Source: Rhodocyclaceae bacterium (GTDB lineage Bacteria > Pseudomonadota > Gammaproteobacteria > Burkholderiales > Usitatibacteraceae). Taken from it: a stretch of 46,108 nt of DNA. Below the pieces are notes generated by a model. The model worked only from the letters and a program-made list of their open reading frames with translations. It had not been told where the DNA came from and did not search any database. The first letter of the stretch is position 1, and each line of letters begins with the position of its first letter. This document shows, piece by piece, positions 1 through 5,664 of this stretch. The position numbers were made by a program, and so were the translations under genes. The stretch spans positions 1-46,108 of the forward strand of contig JADCIX010000014.1 in the NCBI GenBank assembly GCA_020247545.1. The letters run 5' to 3'.

Positions 1-132
1 GATAAGGTCAGTCCAGCGAGGATCAAGCGCATTGAGGACAAACACAATCACACACCGCGCGCCGCGCTGGGCTATCTGACACCGTTTGAGGTAGCATTTG
101 ATTGCCCTCCGCCGGTCGGCATTTGCTGTTGA
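1..132 (+). mobile_element. IS30-like transposase, C-terminal fragment
   Basis: Frame 1 is open from the window edge to a TGA at 130-132 and encodes 43 residues. The stretch NHTPRAALGYLTPFEV fits the end of the DDE transposase catalytic domain of IS30-like elements, where a basic TPR/RPR segment precedes a (G)Y-x-TP-x-EV motif. IS3-type transposases end in a related way, so the family call leans on the clear IS30 N-terminus at the other end of the window. The gene is cut by the window edge, so activity cannot be judged. Its coding region overlaps, on the opposite strand, the last part of the antitoxin frame at 72-404. Confidence 0.6.
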
Positions 133-404
133 TACCGCGACTTCCTTCGGGTTGCGCGCTTTTGTGTGCCCTTACGAATGGCAGGCTGGTTGCCGCGTGC
201 CCAACCGACTGCGGCCTTGGTGTCTTTCTCGGTAATGCCGAGGGCGGCAAGTTTTTCTTGGACCGCATCGAGCCCACCGAGCTTTACCGGTATGAGCACG
301 ATACTCTGCCCCTCGGTGCGAACAGCGTAGTACTCGGCGCGCACTTGTTCTACGGCTGCTTTGGGGAGTGTTAGTTGATTCTTGGATGTGAGTTTTGCGA
401 GCAT
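72..404 (-). CDS. AbrB/MazE-type antitoxin, C-terminus probably altered by the adjacent IS
   Basis: The 110-residue product starts MLAKLTSKNQLTLPK, the swapped-hairpin AbrB/SpoVT DNA-binding motif found in antitoxins of PIN-toxin pairs. Residues 1-48 form this domain. Residues 48-70 (KLAALGITEKDTKAAVGWAR) resemble the usual short C-terminus, which normally ends soon after the WAR motif and is followed directly by a PIN toxin gene. Here the frame continues 40 residues as a basic, low-complexity tail, and its last 19 or so codons lie antisense to the transposase fragment. An AGGAG ribosome-binding site sits six bases before the ATG. No toxin reading frame is visible, so the insertion may have replaced it. 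Antitoxin identity is fairly secure; the tail is probably not native. Confidence 0.65.
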   Translation of the reverse strand: MLAKLTSKNQLTLPKAAVEQVRAEYYAVRTEGQSIVLIPVKLGGLDAVQEKLAALGITEKDTKAAVGWARGNQPAIRKGTQKRATRRKSRYQQQMPTGGGQSNATSNGVR

Positions 405-483
405 GGCCGCTCCTGTCGTTATTCCTTACTTCCTTACTATAGCGGAAACTTCGAGCGCACGTGTAGCCAATGGTGAGGCGCGA

Positions 484-585
484 CGAAAATTGGGCCCCGG
501 ACTGAATGGCCGATGAAGCGGGCCACGCTGTCCGGGGCGACAGTTCTTATAGGGTGGCGCTACGCGAATGCCAGGGGCGACAGCC
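484..585. repeat. REP-like palindromic repeat, copy A
   Basis: CGAAAATTGGGCCCCGG at 484-500 is followed by CCGGGGCGACAG at 532-543, giving a CCCCGG/CCGGGG stem. A downstream part (CGCTACGCGAA, then AGGGGCGACAG near 555-585) is shared with copy B. It lies in the 215 bp between the antitoxin and the membrane-protein gene, where I see no gene. Confidence 0.6.
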
Positions 586-619
586 TGAGACAGGTGGCAC
601 TGCTCGGCTGCGATGGGTG

Positions 620-1057
620 CTAGACGTTCGCTTTGCGATACCGATTCGCCACCCACGGTGTGGCGAACATTGCCGCCAGCCCGAATAACATCAGGCCGCC
701 TTTGGAGAGGTCGTAGTCTTCGAGCATGCGCGCCCAGCTCATGCCGAGGCTCAAGCCCAAGCTGAATTCGAATATCAGCGTGAGGACAACCCACAGGCCG
801 CCAATCGCAAAGCAGGTGCTTGGGGCAAGCGCACCTACTGGTTCACTCGGGCCACTTGGGCCGCCGCGCATCCAACGTATGGTGAACCAGGTGATGGTGA
901 AGATGATGATAGTGGCGGTAAAGACGCTGAGTTGCCGCGCACGAATGCTGCCGAGCGCGGGCTCAAGGAAGATGGTGCGTAACGTGCCGTGGATGGATTC
1001 GGCGACGATGATGAGCAGCCAAACGGCGAGTGCGCGTTTGAGGATGGCGAGGGGCAT
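620..1057 (-). CDS. Small integral membrane protein, function unknown
   Basis: A 145-residue protein with four hydrophobic segments (about residues 6-22, 45-62, 82-104 and 120-136). It ends in a short basic tail (RYRKANV). It resembles a conserved family of small proteobacterial membrane proteins that carry an SWxRxLxDY-like loop; here the loop reads SWARMLEDYDLSKGG. I recognise no function. A longer in-frame start at 1219 would add 54 residues, but they read through repeat copy B, so the ATG at 1057 was chosen. The gene stands alone and is bracketed by two repeat copies in the same orientation. Confidence 0.6.
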   Translation of the reverse strand: MPLAILKRALAVWLLIIVAESIHGTLRTIFLEPALGSIRARQLSVFTATIIIFTITWFTIRWMRGGPSGPSEPVGALAPSTCFAIGGLWVVLTLIFEFSLGLSLGMSWARMLEDYDLSKGGLMLFGLAAMFATPWVANRYRKANV

Positions 1058-1107
1058 TGGGGGATTGTAACGCGGTGGCGCTGCGCGGTGGTGGCAGTGA
1101 GACGCTA

Positions 1108-1180
1108 CGAAAATTGGGCCCCGTTCTCCAACGGGGCGACAGGCTACTTTTGTGACGCTGCGCGAAACGAGGGGCGACGG
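1108..1180. repeat. REP-like palindromic repeat, copy B
   Basis: CGAAAATTGGGCCCCG at 1108-1123 with loop GTTCTCCAAC and CGGGGCGACAG at 1132-1142. A second part, CGCTGCGCGAA then AGGGGCGAC near 1157-1178, matches the tail of copy A in the same order and orientation. The copies differ mainly in loop length. Confidence 0.6.
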
Positions 1181-1241
1181 GCGGAAGGGCTGGCGCTGCG
1201 AGTCGAAAACACGGAACAAGTTTCGGACCGCAAATTAGGGC

Positions 1242-1287
1242 TTGACAAGCCATACCTGTGTGACATACAGTGTGCGCCACATTATGT
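1242..1287 (+). promoter_or_regulatory. Promoter and probable PadR operator upstream of the PadR gene
   Basis: TTGACA at 1242-1247 is a consensus -35 box. A weak -10 candidate (TACAGT, 1266-1271) follows at 18 bp. An imperfect palindrome at 1263-1287 overlaps it: left arm ACATACAGTGTG, centre CGC, right arm CACATTATGT. ATGT/ACAT half-sites are typical of PadR operators, so autorepression of the padR-HAAS pair is likely. Confidence 0.5.
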
Positions 1288-1315
1288 ACGACACATAGGG
1301 TAAGCCAAAAAACGC

Positions 1316-1699
1316 ATGGAAGCAGATCTTTTTGAAAAACTCCGGATGGAACTCCGGCGCGGCAGCTTGGTGTTGGCTGTACTGGTGCAGCTGCGAAGTG
1401 AGCACTACGGTTACACCTTACGGAAAGTGCTTGCCACGCATGGGCTCGATATCGAAGAGAGCACCCTCTACCCGCTGCTCCGCCGACTGGAGACGCAAGG
1501 CCTGCTCACCAGCGAGTGGCGCGAAGAGGAAAAACGCAACAAGCGCTTTTATCGGCTTTCGGCTGAAGGCCACCTGATTCTTGATCAATTACTCGGGGAG
1601 TGGCGTGCCATCGACGCCGCACTGATGAGCATCGACCTGGCCAGCGAAGTGCGAGCCAGTGATCTCACCCCCGCCACACCCGCAGAAAAGGAAGCTTAA
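1316..1699 (+). CDS. PadR family transcriptional regulator
   Basis: A 127-residue protein with the PadR winged helix at about residues 12-90. The recognition region contains YGYTLRK and ESTLYPLLRRLETQGLL, and the wing ends in RFYRLSAEG, all hallmarks of the family. PadR proteins are usually repressors that dimerise through a C-terminal helix, here about residues 90-110. The next gene starts two bases after this stop and encodes a HAAS-domain membrane protein. PadR-HAAS pairs are a common arrangement in which the membrane protein is both co-transcribed and thought to modulate the regulator. A palindrome over the promoter suggests autoregulation. The ligand is unknown. Confidence 0.9.
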   Translation: MEADLFEKLRMELRRGSLVLAVLVQLRSEHYGYTLRKVLATHGLDIEESTLYPLLRRLETQGLLTSEWREEEKRNKRFYRLSAEGHLILDQLLGEWRAIDAALMSIDLASEVRASDLTPATPAEKEA

Positions 1700-1701
1700 T
1701 C

Positions 1702-2700
1702 ATGGACCTCATCGACCGCTATTTACACGCCGTGAAGGGCTACCTGCCTGAAGCGCAACAAAACGATATTGTTGCCGAGCTGAAGGACGACCTGCTCTCA
1801 CAAATTGAGGAACGCGAAGCCGCGCTGGAGCGCCCGCTGAACGACGCGGAGTTGCAGGCACTGCTCAAACAATCCGGCCACCCGATGTTAGTGGCGAGCC
1901 GTTATCGGCCTCAGGAACATCTGATCGGCCCGACCATGTACCCGTTTTGGTGGACCGCGCAGAAATTTATGTTGATCGTGGTCGGCTCGGTGTACGGACT
2001 GCTGGTTGGTATCCGTGTGCTGAGTAGCGGTTTCTCTGTTTCGCACTTGATTCAGGAGCTGATCCAGTCCGCCTTCGGGTTTGTCAGTACCGCCCTCTTT
2101 TATGCGGCTGCCATCACGCTGGTGTTCTGGTTTTTTGAACGCAACCAAGTCCGTTTTGGATTTCTGGATCAATGGAATCCCACCAAACTCGCGCCCGCCA
2201 CCGATCGGCTGCGGATAAAGCGCGATGAATCCATCTTCGAGGTTGTTTTCGAAGCGCTATTTTTACTCTGGTGGATCGGCGTGATCAGTTTTGCGACGAC
2301 GTTCTACCATCATGGCAAGCCGGTACCGTTCTCGATGTCCCCTGCCTGGGAGCCCTATTGGTGGCCAATCCTCGCCACTTCGGTGGCTAGCATGGCGCTG
2401 GCGGTCGTGAATCTGATTACCCCGTATTGGACGCGTCAGCGCTTGCTGTTCCGAATCGTTCTCAACATCGTCTGTATCGGTCTCGCCTATCTGCTCTTTC
2501 AGCAAGACGAACTCATCGTCGTCGGTGATGCCACGCTCGAGATGGCCAAGTTTGGGAATGCCCAAACGCTGCTCAACAAATCCGCACACGTCGTGCTGGT
2601 ATTGGTGTCGCTGATGATGGCGGCGGAGATTGTCGGAGATGTACGAAAACTATTTGCACTAGCCAACCACGGGAATACTCGCGCCGGCGCGGCGGCCTAA
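1702..2700 (+). CDS. HAAS-domain membrane protein paired with PadR
   Basis: A 332-residue protein. Residues 1-75 form a soluble alpha-helical region (MDLIDRYLHAVKGYLP..., DIVAELKDDLLSQIEERE, then LLKQSGHPMLVASRYRP) typical of HAAS/DUF1700-like domains. About six membrane segments follow between residues 85 and 320. The ribosome-binding site (AAGGAAG) lies inside the end of padR and the start follows the padR stop by two bases, so the two genes form one operon. The HAAS domain is thought to signal to the cognate PadR protein. What the membrane part senses or transports is not evident. Confidence 0.8.
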   Translation: MDLIDRYLHAVKGYLPEAQQNDIVAELKDDLLSQIEEREAALERPLNDAELQALLKQSGHPMLVASRYRPQEHLIGPTMYPFWWTAQKFMLIVVGSVYGLLVGIRVLSSGFSVSHLIQELIQSAFGFVSTALFYAAAITLVFWFFERNQVRFGFLDQWNPTKLAPATDRLRIKRDESIFEVVFEALFLLWWIGVISFATTFYHHGKPVPFSMSPAWEPYWWPILATSVASMALAVVNLITPYWTRQRLLFRIVLNIVCIGLAYLLFQQDELIVVGDATLEMAKFGNAQTLLNKSAHVVLVLVSLMMAAEIVGDVRKLFALANHGNTRAGAAA

Positions 2701-2764
2701 GGAGGCGGTGGCCTAGGGAGGCAGTGACACAGGGAGGCAGTGACACAGGGAGGCGGTGGGCCGC
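2701..2764. repeat. Tandem repeat, four 16-bp units
   Basis: Four consecutive 16-mers start GGAGGC. The two central units (2717-2732, 2733-2748) are identical, GGAGGCAGTGACACAG; the outer two are diverged. The array begins at the base after the HAAS-protein stop codon and lies before the end of the convergent GNAT gene. Confidence 0.8.
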
Positions 2765-2781
2765 TCGCGATTGAGCTACAG

Positions 2782-3288
2782 CTAAAGCGCGAGCGCCATC
2801 ACCACTTCACCATCATCGATCTCGCCAGTACGCACAAAACCAAAACGCGCGTAAAACGGCTCCGGGTTTTGTTCAGCGGGCACAAATGAAAGCAGCATGC
2901 ATTTCACGCCGGGCCTCGTGCGTGCGTAAGCGATGGCCGCCGAAATGGCCTGCGCGCCGTACCCCAGCTGCTGGTAGCGCGCATCCACCATAAACCGCCA
3001 CAGGTAGATGTAGCGTTCACCGTTGTGAAGATCGGGCGTGGTGTTGCTGGCGACCAGCGTCGAGTCTTCGAGCATCAAAAACCCGACCGGCGCTTCGTCC
3101 GCGTAGATGGCACGCATCCATGCCAGCGGCGCAAAGTGCGCCTGCGCCATCGAAACCGCATTTGGTGCCACGAGGCCGTCTTGATGCGGTGCGACATCAA
3201 GAAACATGATCGCGCGCGCCGTCTCGGCGGTGATTTCGCGCAGTGTGACAATTGATTCACGGGTCAGCGGACGGGTTTGATTGGCCAT
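2782..3288 (-). CDS. GNAT family N-acetyltransferase
   Basis: A 168-residue protein from the chosen ATG. It carries the GNAT fold: strand 4 and the acetyl-CoA loop appear as YLWRFMVDARYQQLGYGAQA (Q/R-x-x-G-x-G/A type), followed by YARTRPGVKCMLLSFVPAE and FYARFGFVRTGEIDDGEVVM. This arrangement resembles the spermidine/spermine acetyltransferase-like group (BltD-like), with a conserved VAPHQ...VAPNAVS segment near the N-terminus. The substrate is not certain. Longer in-frame starts exist at 3390 and 3345, but homology begins only after the ATG at 3288. No start has a strong ribosome-binding site. Confidence 0.85.
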   Translation of the reverse strand: MANQTRPLTRESIVTLREITAETARAIMFLDVAPHQDGLVAPNAVSMAQAHFAPLAWMRAIYADEAPVGFLMLEDSTLVASNTTPDLHNGERYIYLWRFMVDARYQQLGYGAQAISAAIAYARTRPGVKCMLLSFVPAEQNPEPFYARFGFVRTGEIDDGEVVMALAL

Positions 3289-3645
3289 GGCGGCTTTCTC
3301 GACTCGGTTGACAAATTCAGCATGGTGTTCACGCACGTGGCTCATTTGCAAGGTGCGTGGCCAGGCGGGTTTGGCGGGCTGGGTTGTCATATGTGCGGGG
3401 CTTGGGTCTTGGCGATGTCTTAGTGGTGTTGAGCCCGCAGTTTAGGCCTTATGCGGCTTTTACATATATGTCCCCTGTGTGGGTCCTGAAGGCCGCTAAC
3501 CCGTTCAGTGCGGTTACAGATCGTCACGTATTTCTGAACTTATCCCCGCGCCGGCAGTCTAGGAAAGCATATCATTAGTCTATGTTTGGTCGTCATGTTT
3601 AGTCAAAGTGAGCGCCTTTTCGGTGGTGGCATCGGCTGCGTCACA
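3289..3645. other. Intergenic region without recognisable gene
   Basis: About 360 bp between the divergent GNAT gene and the secreted-protein gene. It must hold both promoters, but I see no convincing -35/-10 pair, repeat or conserved reading frame. Part of it would be coding if the GNAT protein used its most upstream start (3390). Confidence 0.5.
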
Positions 3646-3659
3646 AGGAGGTAAGTCCC

Positions 3660-4214
3660 ATGCGTCATTTTCTGAAAGTTTTCGCTCTCGCATCGGCGAT
3701 GGTTTCCGCAGCGGCGCTTAGCGCGCCAACGATCGCCCAAGCCGTCGGCAACGTCATTTCCAGTACGCCAGTGATGAAACGTGTCACTGAGACACCACGT
3801 GGCTGCAAGCCTGCGCCGCAGCGCGCGTGTGAATTGGTAACCGAAGATCGGTTGATTGGCTACAAGGTTGTATACGAATACAACGGCAAACAACACGAGG
3901 TGCAGCTGCCATTCCCGGTCGGTGCCACCATCCCACTTGAGACTTCCTCGAGCGGTACAGAAACGTCACCTACGCCTGCATCCACACCTTCGGTCACACC
4001 AACACCAAGCTATGAACCCGGCTACGGGCCAGCGCTACGGGTTGTCGAGCGGGTCTACGTCGAGCCTGGCTATCGCAGCTACTACGACCCTTATTTCTAC
4101 GGACCAATCGTCCCGCTTGGCTTAACGCTGGGCTTGGGCTATGTCGCGGGCCGCTACTACTGGCCGCGCGGCTATGTACACCATGGTGGCGGCTGGCGCG
4201 GCCATCGCCGATGA
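3660..4214 (+). CDS. Secreted Tyr/Pro-rich envelope protein
   Basis: A 184-residue protein with a clear signal peptide, cleaved after SAPTIAQA near residue 28. The middle part (GNVISSTPVMKRVTETPRGC, then CELVTEDRLIGYKVVYEYNG and HEVQLPFPVGATIPL) matches the C-terminal module of glycine-zipper 2TM/'17 kDa antigen-like' outer-membrane proteins of betaproteobacteria. The glycine zipper itself is missing. It is followed by a Ser/Thr/Pro linker (about 98-118) and a Tyr- and Gly-rich tail that ends in HHGGGWRGHRR. A strong AGGAGGT at 3646-3652 fixes the start. Location is periplasm or outer membrane; function is unknown. Confidence 0.75.
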   Translation: MRHFLKVFALASAMVSAAALSAPTIAQAVGNVISSTPVMKRVTETPRGCKPAPQRACELVTEDRLIGYKVVYEYNGKQHEVQLPFPVGATIPLETSSSGTETSPTPASTPSVTPTPSYEPGYGPALRVVERVYVEPGYRSYYDPYFYGPIVPLGLTLGLGYVAGRYYWPRGYVHHGGGWRGHRR

Positions 4215-4235
4215 TTTTTCAGTGAGTGTGAGTTT

Positions 4236-4270
4236 AAGGCGCTCCGAGATTCGTAGCGCCTTTTTTATTT
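4236..4270 (+). terminator. Rho-independent terminator after the secreted-protein gene
   Basis: AAGGCGCT (4236-4243) pairs with AGCGCCTT (4255-4262) and is followed by TTTTTATTT. It lies 22 bp after the stop codon and separates the gene from the convergent dehydrogenase. Confidence 0.85.
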
Positions 4271-4279
4271 GGCAGGGGA

Positions 4280-5344
4280 CTAAATCGCCTCGGCGATCGC
4301 AGTGCCGACTTCAAACGTGTACGCCTTGCCACCGAGGTCCATGGTACTTGGCCCGGCGGCGATTACAGTCTCAATGGCTTTGATGACTGCGACCGCCGCG
4401 TCCGTATGGCCCAGATGTTCCAGCATCATGGCCCCGCTCCAGATCTGCCCGATCGGGTTGGCGATGCCGCGTCCAAATATATCCGGCGCGCTGCCATGCA
4501 CCGGCTCGAAACAGCTGGGCACATCGCGATCAGGATTCAAGTTTGCGGAAGGCGCAATGCCAATCGGCCCCACACAGGCTGACCCCACCCGTGAAAGAAT
4601 CTCACCGAATAACGTTGATGCGACGATCACGTCAAACAAATCCGGGTGACTGACGAGTTCACCGGTAAGCGCATCGATATGAAACTGCGAGGTACGAATT
4701 TCGGGGTACTCGGCCGATATGTCGGCGAAGCGCTCGTCCCAGTGCGGCATGGTGTGGGCGATGGCATTCGACTTGGTGCACGAGGTGACATGCTGCCGCT
4801 CACGCTTACGCGCAAGCTCAAAAGCAAACCGCATGACACGATCCATACCGCGACGCGAGAATACCGTTTGTTGCATCGAAATCTCTTCTTCGCTGCCGGA
4901 GTACATACGCCCGCCGATCGACGAGTACTCCCCCTCAATGTTTTCACGAACCACAACTAGATCAATGTTTCTCGGGCGGCGGCGGCTGCTCAGCGGTGAA
5001 ATCGCGCCAGGAAAAAAGCGAATCGGTCGCACATTTGCGAAAAGCTTGAATTCGCGCCGAATCGCCATCACCAGCCCGCCGAAAGAGAGGTGGTCTGGTA
5101 CGGTGGGGAATCCCACCGCCCCCAACAAAATCGCGTCGTGATGACGAATTTCGCGCAAGCCGTCGGCTGGCATCATACGACCGTATTGCTGGTAGTAGTC
5201 ACAGCTCCAAGGTTTTTCGTCCCACTGAAAGTTGATACCGAATTTACGACCGGCCGCTTCCAGCACGCGCAGGCCTTCTGGCATCACTTCTTTCCCAATC
5301 CCATCCCCCGGGATCACGGCAATTTTGTGTGTCTTAATCGTCAT
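4280..5344 (-). CDS. Tartrate/D-malate-type dehydrogenase (isopropylmalate dehydrogenase superfamily)
   Basis: A 354-residue cytoplasmic NAD-dependent beta-decarboxylating hydroxyacid dehydrogenase. The N-terminal IAVIPGDGIGKEV, the RENIEGEYSSIGG active-site segment with Tyr140, Lys191 (CTKSNA), Asp224 and the C-terminal FEPVHGSAPDIFGRGIANPI nucleotide region are all present. Overall similarity is closest to TtuC/DmlA, which act on tartrate or D-malate. Odd feature: the metal-binding helix usually reads LFGDILSD, but here it is LFGEILSR, so the two Asp metal ligands become Glu248 and Arg252. The frame is otherwise intact and full length, so a shifted substrate or metal requirement is possible. 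AGGA lies upstream of the ATG. Confidence 0.85.
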   Translation of the reverse strand: MTIKTHKIAVIPGDGIGKEVMPEGLRVLEAAGRKFGINFQWDEKPWSCDYYQQYGRMMPADGLREIRHHDAILLGAVGFPTVPDHLSFGGLVMAIRREFKLFANVRPIRFFPGAISPLSSRRRPRNIDLVVVRENIEGEYSSIGGRMYSGSEEEISMQQTVFSRRGMDRVMRFAFELARKRERQHVTSCTKSNAIAHTMPHWDERFADISAEYPEIRTSQFHIDALTGELVSHPDLFDVIVASTLFGEILSRVGSACVGPIGIAPSANLNPDRDVPSCFEPVHGSAPDIFGRGIANPIGQIWSGAMMLEHLGHTDAAVAVIKAIETVIAAGPSTMDLGGKAYTFEVGTAIAEAI

Positions 5345-5484
5345 GCGGCAATCCTATAGGCGCATCCATCGGCGCTTCGATTGGCAAAGGTGGCGCGCCG
5401 AATCTTGCTGTACAGGGTAATGAGCGTGCAATGCCGCATATTGACAGCGATTTAGGCCATTTGTTGCAGCGCAATACTTTCTAG

Positions 5485-5664
5485 CTAGCCATGAACATTT
5501 CATGGGGGCGCGTTCGAAAGCGGGCGAGTGGGAGAGCGATTTTTTGCCTGACCGACCACAGCATAGCAGGCTATGCTTCGGCAGGAAGGCGGAAAATCGC
5601 CGTCCAATCGCCCAGAGGCAACGTCCTTCTAAGCAACGGGCGACCCATGAAATATTCAGGCTAG
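5485..5664. mobile_element. MITE-like element with terminal inverted repeats and CTAG target duplication
   Basis: The left end CCATGAACATTTCATGGG (5489-5506) and the right end, read on the other strand, CCTGAATATTTCATGGG (complement of 5644-5660) are near-identical inverted repeats. They are flanked by CTAG at 5485-5488 and 5661-5664. The interior folds into a long hairpin: GCGATTTT (5536-5543) pairs with AAAATCGC (5593-5600), and AGCATAGC/GCTATGCT form the tip. There is no coding capacity. CTAG duplications suggest mobilisation by an IS5/IS427-like transposase. The right CTAG supplies the fdsA stop codon. Confidence 0.65.

Noticed and set aside
133-200. Right terminal inverted repeat of the left IS30 copy
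   Set aside because: Only a weak resemblance (around 149-175) to the end seen at 45852 could be found; not enough to place the boundary.
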